Origin: Clostridia bacterium
GTDB lineage: Bacteria; Bacillota; Clostridia; Oscillospirales; CAG-272
Direction of reading: 5' to 3'
Length of the DNA stretch: 13,530 nt
Assembly (NCBI GenBank): GCA_024404655.1
Contig: JAKSPR010000038.1
Span: forward strand, 1 to 13,530
Made by a program: the position numbers and the translations under genes. Shown one piece after another: positions 5,601 through 13,253 of this stretch; positions within the stretch are counted from its first letter, which is position 1, and each line of letters starts with the position of its first letter. The notes below the pieces were generated by a model that saw only the letters and a program-made list of their open reading frames with translations, made no database searches and was not told where the DNA came from.

Positions 5601-6914
5601 TTACCGGGGATCATCATCCAGCGGATCCACCACGCTGACCGCCATGCGGTCTGGGTCATAGACGCTGTCCAGCGCATCGAACATGTCGTCGATTTTCAGT
5701 TCCGCCATGATATCGGTATCGGCGAACATCTCGCCGCCATCCATCACAAGGGAAAGGCAGGAACCTGCGATTTCCTCGGAGGACTCAAAGGCTGTGACGG
5801 CGCAGGCGTACATGACACGCTTGCAGCGCTCAAACTGGGCCTTTGTGATATCGTGCTTCTGCTGCCGTTCGGCGATATAGTTTTTCACGCGGTCGAGAAA
5901 TTCCTCCTCGCGGGAGGTCTCCGCCGACAGCATGACGTAGGAAAACTCCGAGGACAGTTCAAAATCAGCACCGAAGCGGGCATTGATAAGCCCCTCCGAA
6001 TACATGTCATTGAAAAATTTCGAGGCATTGGAAAACAGGATATCATTGGCAATATCCACCGCCGCAGCTTTTTTCATTCGGGCAACGGGATCCGGATCGA
6101 TCTCCGGCTCCTTGACGCCGAGATAGACCAGCGGCACCGCGACCTGCGCCTTTGCGCGGATCATCGGCCGGACGATATGAGGCGGCTCGCAGATAGGAGC
6201 TCGCTCCGCACAGGGAGCATCAAAGGAATCCGGCAGCACCGCATCACAGACCGCCAGTACCTCCTCCGGGGTGATATTCCCGGCAATCACCAGCGTCATT
6301 TCCGACAGCCGGTAAAAGGCATGATAGAAGGTATACAGCGTTTCCTTGGTGATGGAGCGGATAGACTGCACCGAACCGCCCACATTGATGCGGATGGGAT
6401 GGTTATGATAGAGCGCTTCCATCAGGTTGTAATAGCCCAGCTGACTGGGGGTGTCTTCATACATCCGCAGCTCCTGCTCGATAATGCCGCGCTCCCGCTC
6501 CACGTTCTCGTCCGTGAAATAGGGATGGGTAACAAAGTCGAGGAGGACTGCAAGGGATTCTTTGATATTGTCGATACCCGAAAAGAGATATGCCGTGGCA
6601 TCGGGGGTTGTATAGGCATCGGGAGTTGTTCCGAGCTTTGCAAAACGGTTTGTCACGTCCTCGCCGTTCGGTTCGGCAAACAGCTTGTGTTCCAGAAAAT
6701 GAGCCGTACCGTCGGGGACTGTGATGAAATGCTCCGCACCTGCCGGGCGGAACTGATTATGAATGGAGCCGCAGTTCACGCCGAGCACGGCATAGGCCGT
6801 CACGGATTTCCGCGGGATGACGCAGACCGTCAGGCCGCTTCTGTGTCTTGCCCTGATATACCGCTCCTGCAGACGGCTGCTGAAATACTCGGTACAGGAA
6901 TTATTCTTCCCCAT
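5601..6914 (-). CDS. ymfH: M16-family zinc peptidase, YmfH type (active-site subunit)
   Basis: Insulinase/pitrilysin-family protein of 437 aa. The inverted zinc motif HFLEH (His72, Glu75, His76) and the downstream zinc ligand in the segment EQELRMYED (Glu148) are intact, so it is a competent peptidase. The N-terminal half also has the family segment PDAYTTPDATAYLF. Together with its neighbour, which lacks HxxEH, it matches the YmfH/YmfF pair that in Bacillus subtilis is needed for 5-aminopentanol modification of elongation factor P. Homologous pairs elsewhere act on peptides, so the substrate is open. Two earlier ATGs exist (6962 and 6920). I prefer 6914 because its AGGAGG Shine-Dalgarno lies 9 nt upstream, against 3 nt for 6920. 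The start overlaps the end of ymfF by 14 nt, indicating coupling. Confidence 0.92.
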   Translation of the reverse strand: MGKNNSCTEYFSSRLQERYIRARHRSGLTVCVIPRKSVTAYAVLGVNCGSIHNQFRPAGAEHFITVPDGTAHFLEHKLFAEPNGEDVTNRFAKLGTTPDAYTTPDATAYLFSGIDNIKESLAVLLDFVTHPYFTDENVERERGIIEQELRMYEDTPSQLGYYNLMEALYHNHPIRINVGGSVQSIRSITKETLYTFYHAFYRLSEMTLVIAGNITPEEVLAVCDAVLPDSFDAPCAERAPICEPPHIVRPMIRAKAQVAVPLVYLGVKEPEIDPDPVARMKKAAAVDIANDILFSNASKFFNDMYSEGLINARFGADFELSSEFSYVMLSAETSREEEFLDRVKNYIAERQQKHDITKAQFERCKRVMYACAVTAFESSEEIAGSCLSLVMDGGEMFADTDIMAELKIDDMFDALDSVYDPDRMAVSVVDPLDDDPR

Positions 6915-8226
6915 CGTCATCCGCCTCCTCTTCCCCGCCGTCTTCTCCCGCAAGGGTCGCATTCATGAAAAAGACGGTGTCCGGGGTCATTTTTGCAGCG
7001 GCAGCGGCGACCTGCTCCTTTGTGACCGCCATGACCTGGGCGGCAGTCTCATCGGGGGAGGTGTCGATTCCGGCGGCGGCTCTGGCGTGATACCAGGAAA
7101 CGAGGGAGGACGCGCTGTCCTCCAGCATCCTGTAGCCGGTACACAGGGATTTCTTGACCTCATCGAATTCCTCATCGGAAATATTCCCGGCGGCAAGATC
7201 GGCAAGCTGACCGAAGATTGCCTCCTCCGCCTCTTCCCTGCGGTCCGGGTGGATGCCGCTGGAGACGAACATGAGACCCTTTGCCGCATCAACACCGGAG
7301 GAACAGTAGTAGCAGAGGCTCATTTCCTCGCGCACCCGCAGAAAGAGGCGTGAGGTCGGAGAACCGCCGTACAGTTCATTGAACAAGGCCGTGATATAGA
7401 AGTCTCCGTCGGAGAGGATTGAGCCGGAACGAAAGCCGATGATCAGTTTTCCCTGTCTTGCAGGCTGATCTTCCTCCGTGCGCCGGAGGGAATGCCGGGC
7501 GGCTCTGAGAACCGTCGTGGACGGATTCCAGAGTATCTCCCCCGTTCTGTTCAGAAGGCCCGCAAATACCGTCATGACCTGCTCTGCCAACGTCTCCGGG
7601 TCCCGTTTGCCGACGTAGTAGATATCCACCGGGGCATGGGCGAGAACATCAAGATAAGCGGAATAGAGGGTGAGCGGAGTGACAGCCTCCACGTCCTCTG
7701 TTTTATAGCGGCACTGGCCGAAGGGTTCGTCCGCGCACATCTCATCAACGCAGCGGGCGGTGGCGTAAGCTTCTTTATTGGAGATCTGGGAGCGGATGGC
7801 ATCAATGGCGTTTTTCTTTTCCGTATCGACATAGGAGTTTCGGAAGCCGCCGTCCTCGATGAGAGGATGCAGCATCAGCTCCGCCAGGGTTTCCATAGCC
7901 GATAAGAACACGTCCTCGTGTTCCGGGACGCAGGCAGTCTCCAGAGCCCTTACGGAAAAGGTCAGGGTCTGGACCTCGCCCGTGCGGGCGGTGCGGCAGT
8001 CCACATTGGCGTAATAGAGCTCGTCCAGATGCTCGGACAGCTTTTCAAGATCGGGATATTTTTCACAGCCTCTGCCAAGGACCGGAGGAAGCATGGCACG
8101 CACGGCGGCGGTCTTCTTTTCCAGCGGTGTCGAGAAGCAGAGGATCAGACTGTCCGTTTTGAAAATATCCTTTGGTATGGCGCGGAAGGTGATCCCTGCG
8201 CCCAGATGTTTTTCAAAGAGTTTCAT
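6901..8226 (-). CDS. ymfF: M16-family protein without zinc motif, YmfF type (partner subunit)
   Basis: M16-like protein of 441 aa with no HxxEH anywhere, hence catalytically silent as a peptidase. It keeps the C-terminal-lobe segment YGGSPTSRLFLRVREEMSLC followed by Tyr-Tyr, which in this superfamily supplies the Arg/Tyr residues that contact the peptide backbone. It therefore probably forms a heterodimer with the active YmfH product, as in two-subunit M16 enzymes. The last ~15 residues are almost all Glu, Asp and Gly, and their codons overlap the ymfH ribosome-binding site (the GAGGAGG is also Glu-Glu coding). The ATG is 3 nt after the foldase stop codon. No strong Shine-Dalgarno is visible there, so translation is probably coupled to the gene before. 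Confidence 0.91.
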   Translation of the reverse strand: MKLFEKHLGAGITFRAIPKDIFKTDSLILCFSTPLEKKTAAVRAMLPPVLGRGCEKYPDLEKLSEHLDELYYANVDCRTARTGEVQTLTFSVRALETACVPEHEDVFLSAMETLAELMLHPLIEDGGFRNSYVDTEKKNAIDAIRSQISNKEAYATARCVDEMCADEPFGQCRYKTEDVEAVTPLTLYSAYLDVLAHAPVDIYYVGKRDPETLAEQVMTVFAGLLNRTGEILWNPSTTVLRAARHSLRRTEEDQPARQGKLIIGFRSGSILSDGDFYITALFNELYGGSPTSRLFLRVREEMSLCYYCSSGVDAAKGLMFVSSGIHPDRREEAEEAIFGQLADLAAGNISDEEFDEVKKSLCTGYRMLEDSASSLVSWYHARAAAGIDTSPDETAAQVMAVTKEQVAAAAAKMTPDTVFFMNATLAGEDGGEEEADDDGEE

Positions 8227-8229
8227 AGA

Positions 8230-9399
8230 TCACTTCGTGACCACACCCGCAGGTGATGCATTCACCCGTACAGCGTAAGCCCAGTCTTCATAGACACTGT
8301 AGTTGTCGCAGTAAGCAATCTTCCAGTCCTCCGACGCCGCATCCGTGACCTGATAGAAGCGCAGCTGCAGATAGGACTGCTTGATTCCGTCAAAGTTTTC
8401 GTCAAGGTAGGTGTTTTCTTTGGGGCAGCGCAGAAGGATATGATAGCCGTAGGAGGATTCCACAACATCGCTGAGTTCGCCCTCTTTCAGAGCAAATCCG
8501 GCCTTTTCAAAGTTTTCGTCCATTTCGCCGTGGAAGAAATAGTAGCCTTCCGGCGCATAGACATTTCCCTGCGCATCCGCATCCTCGGAATTCTCCATCA
8601 TGAGTGTATCAAAGTCCTCGCCTGCGGCGATCCGGCCGTGAAGTTCTTCTGCCTTGGCAAGATTCTCGGCGGGATCTTCGCCTGCGTCATTTTTGATGAG
8701 GATATGCTTGCAGCGGATATAATCATCGGTATTCAGCATCCCCCGGATATCAAAATCGTCGGTGAGGATCTGACCGTTTTCTTTATAATAGGCTTCCAGC
8801 TTGACATAGAGGTATTCCAGTGCGCTCTGGTAGTTATAGAAGTACTCGGTCATATTGTAGTTGACCAGCGCTTCGTCAAAATACTCCTTGCCGCCGAATT
8901 CCATGACCAGCCGGGCATTGGCGCGGTCGATTTCCTCCTGCTCCGTGTCGGTTAAGGAAATGCCGTATTTCCGGCACTCCGCGATCACGACATGGTTGCG
9001 GATGATCTCATCGACATACAGTTTCCGTACACGGTCGAGCATATCGGGGTTCGTCTCCCAGTAGGTGCTGTCGCCGCCGTCAAAATAGTTTTTATAGAGC
9101 AGCTGGTAATACCGGTATTCGTCGTAGGAAACCGTTTCCTCGCCGCCGTCAAAGGTCATTGTCATGATCGCAGGCATATCGGAATATGCGCTTTCCGCAC
9201 CGGCGATGCTGTAAAGCAGATAATCCGCTTCCGACATCTCCGTTTCCGCGGGAATGACATTGCCCGCATTGTCGGTCACAAAGCCTGTACCGTCAGGCAT
9301 TTTTTCGCCTTTGTCTTTGCCGCAGGCGGTGAGAATGCTCCCGCAGCACAGGGTGAGCAGAAGCATAACGGCTGCCGCTCTTCGATTGCAGTTCTTCAT
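8230..9399 (-). CDS. PrsA-like foldase: parvulin-type peptidylprolyl isomerase lipoprotein
   Basis: Membrane-anchored extracytoplasmic foldase of 389 aa that would assist folding of exported proteins by prolyl cis-trans isomerisation. Residues 1-25 are a signal peptide and the lipobox is LTAC with lipidated Cys26. Residues ~75-215 form a helical SurA/PrsA-type chaperone region. Residues ~227-326 are a parvulin domain with both core histidines: His232 in RCKHILI and His320 in YGYHILL. A C-terminal helix-rich tail of ~60 aa follows. The frame stays open upstream to 9639, but an 80-residue extension before a signal peptide is implausible. The ATG at 9399 has an AAAGGA Shine-Dalgarno 7 nt away. 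It is the first gene of the operon with ymfF, ymfH, lgt and folD, and its lipidation depends on the lgt product. Confidence 0.92.
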   Translation of the reverse strand: MKNCNRRAAAVMLLLTLCCGSILTACGKDKGEKMPDGTGFVTDNAGNVIPAETEMSEADYLLYSIAGAESAYSDMPAIMTMTFDGGEETVSYDEYRYYQLLYKNYFDGGDSTYWETNPDMLDRVRKLYVDEIIRNHVVIAECRKYGISLTDTEQEEIDRANARLVMEFGGKEYFDEALVNYNMTEYFYNYQSALEYLYVKLEAYYKENGQILTDDFDIRGMLNTDDYIRCKHILIKNDAGEDPAENLAKAEELHGRIAAGEDFDTLMMENSEDADAQGNVYAPEGYYFFHGEMDENFEKAGFALKEGELSDVVESSYGYHILLRCPKENTYLDENFDGIKQSYLQLRFYQVTDAASEDWKIAYCDNYSVYEDWAYAVRVNASPAGVVTK

Positions 9400-9422
9400 A
9401 GAATAATCCTTTCTCATCCATC

Positions 9423-9480
9423 GGTCAGAGGGAACCACAGCGTCCGGGGGACACTTTTGCACCCGGTTTGGATTCTGACC
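9423..9480 (-). promoter_or_regulatory. Structured leader RNA upstream of the foldase operon (candidate)
   Basis: Between the predicted promoter and the foldase start, the minus strand can form three nested helices. P1 is 7 bp perfect (9474-9480 with 9423-9429). P2 is 4 bp (9465-9468 with 9433-9436). P3 is 6 bp with one U-G pair and a 3-nt loop (9449-9454 with 9440-9445). No T-tract follows. I recognise no known riboswitch class in it. It may be a cis-regulatory or stability element. Confidence 0.45.
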
Positions 9481-9486
9481 CATGAT

Positions 9487-9515
9487 ATTGTAGCACCGCA
9501 ATGTGTTCGTTTTGT
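9487..9515 (-). promoter_or_regulatory. Probable promoter of the foldase-ymfF-ymfH-lgt-folD operon
   Basis: On the minus strand a -10 TACAAT (9487-9492) is preceded by TGC (extended -10). At the -35 distance only a poor hexamer (ACAAAA, 9510-9515) is present, so the promoter would lean on the extended -10. It points away from nagB. Nothing better lies in the 238-nt divergent intergenic region. Confidence 0.55.
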
Positions 9516-9555
9516 GACGAATTGAAAAATTCTTGCGATTTTCCTCGGTTTGGTA

Positions 9556-9584
9556 TTGAAAACAATCCCGGAATGTGGTACAAT
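9556..9584 (+). promoter_or_regulatory. Sigma-A type promoter of nagB
   Basis: -35 TTGAAA (9556-9561), 17-nt spacer and -10 TACAAT (9579-9584) with a TGG extended -10. The start is expected near 9591, giving an approximately 47-nt leader. Confidence 0.82.
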
Positions 9585-9599
9585 AAAGACAAATCAAGC

Positions 9600-9617
9600 G
9601 GAATCCAGAACGATTCC
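9600..9617 (+). promoter_or_regulatory. Inverted repeat in the nagB leader
   Basis: GGAATC (9600-9605) and GATTCC (9612-9617) form a 6-bp inverted repeat with a 6-nt loop, between the predicted start site and the Shine-Dalgarno (AAGGA, 9624-9628). It could be an operator or a small hairpin. It does not resemble the known NagR/YvoA operator to my eye. Confidence 0.35.
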
Positions 9618-9637
9618 ACCGGAAAGGAACTATTATC

Positions 9638-10360
9638 ATGAAAATTATCGTCTGCGAAAACTACGAAGAGATCTCCCAGGAAGCAGCCAAGCTGGTTGCA
9701 GATCTTATGACCGCAAAGCCCGACTGCGTGCTCGGTCTCGCTACCGGTTCCACCCCCGTCGGCATGTACAAGAAACTGGTCGAGATGAACAAGAAAGGTG
9801 AGATCTCCTTTGAGAAGGTCACCTCCTACAACCTCGATGAGTACTACCCCATCGAGCCGACCCACGATCAGTCCTACCGTTACTTCATGAACCAGAACCT
9901 CTTCGATCATGTCAACATCGACAAGTCCAAGACCTTCGTTCCCAACGGTCTGACCAAGGATCCCGCAAAGGAAGGCGCAGCTTATGACGCAGCCATCGAC
10001 GCTGCAGGCGGCATTGATCTCCAGATCCTCGGCATCGGTCAGAACGGCCACATCGGCTTCAACGAGCCGGATGATGCGCTGATCGCTGGTACTCACATCA
10101 CCTCCCTCACCGAGAACACCATCGAAGCAAACTCCCGTTTCTTCGCATCCAAGGCTGACGTTCCCACCCAGGCATTCACCATGGGCATGGGATCCATCAT
10201 GAAGGCAAAGAAGATCGTCCTCCTCGCAAACGGCACCAACAAGCATGCCGCTGTTGCCCAGATGCTGGATGACAAGATCACCACCTCCTGCCCCGCTACC
10301 TTCTTAAAGCTCCATAAGGATGTTATCCTGATCTGCGACAAGGCAGCACTCAACGGTTAA
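9638..10360 (+). CDS. nagB: Glucosamine-6-phosphate deaminase
   Basis: Cytoplasmic enzyme converting glucosamine-6-phosphate to fructose-6-phosphate and ammonia, feeding amino sugars into glycolysis. The 240-aa product matches the short Bacillota form (B. subtilis 242 aa) rather than the 266-aa allosteric E. coli enzyme. Motifs are GLATGSTPVGMY (33-44, phosphate loop), YNLDEYY with the proton-transfer Asp67, and LGIGQNGHIGFNEP with His138 and Glu143. The position of E. coli Asp141 is Asn136, as in other Bacillota NagB, so it is not a defect. AAGGA lies 9 nt before the ATG. It has its own promoter and terminator and no nagA neighbour. Codons are strongly biased to C-ending forms, suggesting high expression. 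It is the only plus-strand protein gene here. Confidence 0.97.
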   Translation: MKIIVCENYEEISQEAAKLVADLMTAKPDCVLGLATGSTPVGMYKKLVEMNKKGEISFEKVTSYNLDEYYPIEPTHDQSYRYFMNQNLFDHVNIDKSKTFVPNGLTKDPAKEGAAYDAAIDAAGGIDLQILGIGQNGHIGFNEPDDALIAGTHITSLTENTIEANSRFFASKADVPTQAFTMGMGSIMKAKKIVLLANGTNKHAAVAQMLDDKITTSCPATFLKLHKDVILICDKAALNG

Positions 10361-10381
10361 GATTCTTTTTTATAAAAAATC

Positions 10382-10428
10382 ACGGCAGTATGAACGGCGA
10401 CGAGCCCGGCATACTGCCGTTTTGTTTT
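10382..10428. terminator. Bidirectional rho-independent terminator between nagB and the convergent operon
   Basis: An 11-bp perfect stem (10382-10392 with 10410-10420) encloses a 17-nt loop that itself holds a 3-bp GGC/GCC helix. On the plus strand it is followed by TTTGTTTT. On the minus strand it is followed by a T-rich tract (about 10366-10380). It can end both nagB and the minus-strand gene whose stop codon is at 10453. Confidence 0.9.
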
Positions 10429-10452
10429 GCATTTTATCAGAAAACGATGGAC

Positions 10453-10923
10453 CTATGATTCCGTCACGGCATGGTATCCCTGCGTTTTGCCTCCGATGAT
10501 ACGGATGGAATACGATTCGCCGAAGCGCGCGGAAAAGGAGAACGCTTCCATCGGTATCAGATATTCCTCCGGATAGATATTTTCATAATTCGGGTCGCAG
10601 TATTCGCTGACAACTGTGAAGCGCAGGGTCAGCTCCGAAGCATCGGGAACGGTTTCATAGTGTTCTTTTTCAAGGGACCAGTACAGGACGTCATGCCGTC
10701 CGAGCATGGTTTTATCCGCATTGGAGGAACCTCCGCTTGCCGTGATGCCGCCGAAATCACTTTCGATCAGAAACAGTCCGATATCCTCATCCAGATCAAG
10801 CTGTATTTCCAGCCGGATCTCATGTTCGTCGTTTTTGTGCACAGTACGGGAACATAAAAGGAGCAGAAGAACAGCTGATACAAGCACAATACCTATCAGA
10901 ACAACAGCAGTTTTCTTTTTCAA
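10453..10923 (-). CDS. Small membrane-anchored protein of unknown function
   Basis: I do not recognise this protein. The 156-aa product begins MKKKTA and has one strong hydrophobic segment (about residues 4-24), then a charged, probably extracytoplasmic domain of ~130 aa. That domain has an acidic stretch (QLDLDEDIG) and Tyr/Glu-rich segments. There is no lipobox of good quality: a Cys follows the hydrophobic run directly but lacks the usual small residue before it. The frame can start at ATG 10944, overlapping the previous stop codon by 4 nt. However, the best Shine-Dalgarno (GGGGAGGG) lies about 8 nt before a TTG at 10923, which also gives a typical signal-anchor N-terminus, so TTG is preferred. 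It is the last gene of the DUF2975/XRE/DUF4173 operon. Confidence 0.72.
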   Translation of the reverse strand: MKKKTAVVLIGIVLVSAVLLLLLCSRTVHKNDEHEIRLEIQLDLDEDIGLFLIESDFGGITASGGSSNADKTMLGRHDVLYWSLEKEHYETVPDASELTLRFTVVSEYCDPNYENIYPEEYLIPMEAFSFSARFGESYSIRIIGGKTQGYHAVTES

Positions 10924-10940
10924 AGGGTACGCCCTCCCCG

Positions 10941-12485
10941 TCATTCTTCCCCGAAATAATCATCCAGAGCAGCCTGTGCACGGAGATAGGGGACGGTAAT
11001 ATCCCAGAAATCCCGTTTCCCGCGGAACAGTTTCAGGTATTCATCCAGCTCCGCCTGAGCGTGGGTTTCTCCGTAAAAGCCAGACTTTGCCAAACGGACA
11101 AGTGCCGGGACGGCGGCGTCTCCCATCTCCATCAGACTGTCGGTATCGAGAATTTTCGCCCCGTCTCCATCATCCAGAAAGCGGTCCACATTGAAATCGG
11201 CGACGATGCCTTCCACATTGCAGAGCCCCAGCGCTCCGAACAGGACAAGCCACACGGACAAAAGAACCGGAATCAGCTTCATCCCCGGCACAAACTGATG
11301 CACGATCACAAGAAGGAACAGGACCGCCAGAACGATCTCACCCCACAGGGCGTAAACGCGGGTGACCGTCAGATCAAAATGCCGGATATAGAGCACCAGT
11401 TTGGAAACTGCCGTTGCAATCAGGATCAGAGAGGACAGAGCCAGCAGCAAACTGAAAATCTTTGTTGCCGGATGAACCTTTCCCTCCCGCCGGGCGGTGA
11501 AAACAGACATGGCCCAGAAAAGGAACGCATTGACCGCAGACACCATGCAAAGCTCAAAAAAGCCCTCTCTTGCGTACGCGGAATACCGGAGAACATCCGC
11601 AGGAAGCGTACCGGAAAAGCCGGAGGTATAATACTCCCACTGGGAGAAAAAGAAGACGGCATAGAGGAACAGAACCGGTGCCAGTGCCGCCGCGGTCGTC
11701 AGCGGAGAGAGGACGCGGACGGCGTTTTTCACGTTCCCGCACTGCTCCGCAGAGAGCATATCCCCGCATTTCCGCTCCGATGCGGCGTAGTAGAGGCCGA
11801 ACAGATACATCGCCGCCGGGATTCCTGCAATCAGACTGAATAGATGGGAGAGAACTTTTGATCCGCCGTTTGATGCGATCCGGTCAAGGAGTGTGCGGAA
11901 CTGATCGTCATAGGAAAGCAGTAAGAGGACAATCGCCGTCGGAACGACTGCCAGTATCAGACCTAAAAGAAGCTTCGGGATGATTTTCCGGTTCTTCCCC
12001 GCTTGGCTCTCATTCAGTGCCGGAAACAGTTTCCCGATGGAGGACAGCGGCAGGATAAGCAGCGCCCGGATGAGATCAGCGGTCAGATGATCGCCGGAAC
12101 CCGGCTCCACCGCATTTCCCGTGCCGAAGGTAATCATCAGGGCAAAGAGCACGCCTGTGACAAGAAATGCAGATGCGTGAAGGTCAAAGCTGTCGGAAAA
12201 GAGGAATACAAGGGACGTCATCATCGCCGCCGCAGTCAGCACCCATGCCGTCCGTTTCTCTTTCATGCCGCGGCGGTAAAGGGTGATCAGTGTCACCGCA
12301 AACAAAATGATGAACCAGAGAAACGTTCCCATCGTACGCAGAGGAAAGGAACGGATAAACAGATATCCGAGCACGACGGAAGCCCATGCAAATATCGTGT
12401 CAACACGGAGGAAATGCGGCTTTTCCGGTGCGGTTTCAGCCGGAGCTGTATGCTCTGTGACGGGCAGTACATTCATTTCATTCAT
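10941..12485 (-). CDS. Polytopic membrane protein, DUF4153/DUF4173-like
   Basis: Membrane protein of 514 aa with about ten to eleven hydrophobic segments between residues ~30 and ~420, and a soluble C-terminal region of ~90 aa. The segment RYSAYAREGFFELCMV and the later NVDRFL...GDAAVPALVRLA pattern are typical of the DUF4153/DUF4173 group, whose function is unknown. I assign it to the group by these motifs, not by a search. The ATG at 12485 has GGAGGAGG 6 nt upstream, located inside the XRE gene, and overlaps that gene's end by 8 nt. The frame is open for another 47 codons, but those overlap the XRE gene and are rejected. Position after the regulator suggests it is part of the module the regulator controls or senses with (inference). 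Confidence 0.85.
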   Translation of the reverse strand: MNEMNVLPVTEHTAPAETAPEKPHFLRVDTIFAWASVVLGYLFIRSFPLRTMGTFLWFIILFAVTLITLYRRGMKEKRTAWVLTAAAMMTSLVFLFSDSFDLHASAFLVTGVLFALMITFGTGNAVEPGSGDHLTADLIRALLILPLSSIGKLFPALNESQAGKNRKIIPKLLLGLILAVVPTAIVLLLLSYDDQFRTLLDRIASNGGSKVLSHLFSLIAGIPAAMYLFGLYYAASERKCGDMLSAEQCGNVKNAVRVLSPLTTAAALAPVLFLYAVFFFSQWEYYTSGFSGTLPADVLRYSAYAREGFFELCMVSAVNAFLFWAMSVFTARREGKVHPATKIFSLLLALSSLILIATAVSKLVLYIRHFDLTVTRVYALWGEIVLAVLFLLVIVHQFVPGMKLIPVLLSVWLVLFGALGLCNVEGIVADFNVDRFLDDGDGAKILDTDSLMEMGDAAVPALVRLAKSGFYGETHAQAELDEYLKLFRGKRDFWDITVPYLRAQAALDDYFGEE

Positions 12486-12708
12486 GATCGTCCTCCTCCG
12501 GGTCAATGCCGGGGACATATTCGAGGATATCCTCCACATGGCAGTCAAGGGCGCGGCAGATCGCATCCAGCGTGGAGAAACGGATGGCTTTGGCTTTGTT
12601 GTTTTTGAGGATGGAAAGATTGGCAAGGGTGATGCCCACGCGCTCGGAGAGCTCGTTTAAGGACATCTTGCGCTTCGCCATCATGACGTCGAGATTGATG
12701 ATAATCAA
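12478..12708 (-). CDS. YozG-like XRE-family helix-turn-helix regulator
   Basis: Small DNA-binding protein of 76 aa, almost all of it one Cro/C1-type helix-turn-helix. MAKRKMSLNELSERVGIT supplies helices 1-2, LANLSILKNNKAKAI the recognition region, and RFSTLDAICRALDCHVEDIL the last helices. The ending ILEYVP and an acidic tail are characteristic of the YozG group. The gene starts with TTG at 12708. A Shine-Dalgarno (AAAGGGGG) lies 8 nt upstream, and the family begins with Met-Ile-Ile-hydrophobic. The 60 codons upstream in frame overlap the DUF2975 gene and are rejected. It starts 14 nt after the DUF2975 stop codon, a pairing seen widely in Bacillota, and overlaps the next gene by 8 nt. Confidence 0.92.
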   Translation of the reverse strand: MIIINLDVMMAKRKMSLNELSERVGITLANLSILKNNKAKAIRFSTLDAICRALDCHVEDILEYVPGIDPEEDDHE

Positions 12709-12722
12709 CTGCTCTGCCCCCT

Positions 12723-13181
12723 TTACACCGTGAGATCGTTTTCGCTCTTGATCTCCGCCGCGTCCTCGATGACGTTCTTCACGACCCGCAGGATGAGCCC
12801 CATGAAAAGAGCGGCAAAGGAGAGGAAGAAGGACAGCGCAAAGAAGATGCCGAACGCGGCGAAGATCACCGCCTCCGCAAAGCAGCACCAGGAGATCAGC
12901 CGCAGATACGCAACGGAGGAAGAAGAGAACACGCTGTCCCGCCGCACGTTGCCCAGCAGTCGGAGCAGCGCAATATCCGCCGCAAATGCCGGGATCAGCG
13001 CTGTATAGAGGATGACGAGAATGGGATAATACGAGGTCTCAAGCAGCACAGGATGCGCCGCATGCAGAAAGAAATACGTGATAAACGGCAGTGCGGGTAC
13101 GGCGATGATGAGTATGACAAGCACGATCAGGGTGAGAATGGTAGAAAGCGATGCCGATGTCTTCCGGTCGATGACAAACAT
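12723..13181 (-). CDS. DUF2975-family membrane protein
   Basis: Predicted four-helix inner-membrane protein of 152 aa. Hydrophobic segments lie at about residues 12-37, 50-73, 93-113 and 115-131. Family-type features are LLRLLGNVRRDSVFSSSSVAYLR between helices 2 and 3, then ISWCCFAEAVIF, and a C-terminal cytoplasmic tail ending KSENDLTV. DUF2975 proteins have no established function but are regularly found directly before a YozG-like regulator, as here. The C-terminal tail faces the cytoplasm and could contact the regulator (inference). GAAGGAG lies 7 nt before the ATG. It is the first gene of a four-gene operon behind a consensus promoter. Confidence 0.9.
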   Translation of the reverse strand: MFVIDRKTSASLSTILTLIVLVILIIAVPALPFITYFFLHAAHPVLLETSYYPILVILYTALIPAFAADIALLRLLGNVRRDSVFSSSSVAYLRLISWCCFAEAVIFAAFGIFFALSFFLSFAALFMGLILRVVKNVIEDAAEIKSENDLTV

Positions 13182-13253
13182 GTGGGGTCTCCTTCTGGTT
13201 TCGGATATCCGCGGACGGCAAAGCCTTCTGTGGAAATTTCCTTTGATGAGCTT

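Noticed and set aside
5853..6968. A 371-codon plus-strand frame opposite ymfH
   Set aside because: Low-complexity, His/Arg-rich translation with no family features, antisense to a gene with intact zinc motif.
9400..9639. N-terminal extension of the foldase, including an ATG at about 9483 that lies at the predicted transcription start
   Set aside because: It would place 80 (or 28) residues before a signal peptide with lipobox and has no Shine-Dalgarno; the ATG at 9399 has one.
9425..10246. A 273-codon minus-strand frame opposite nagB
   Set aside because: It is a shadow of nagB's biased codon use; nagB has all catalytic motifs, a promoter and a Shine-Dalgarno site.
9638..10360. Asn in place of the E. 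coli NagB active-site Asp141 as a sign of lost activity
   Set aside because: Bacillus NagB has Asn at the same position, so it is a normal family variant.
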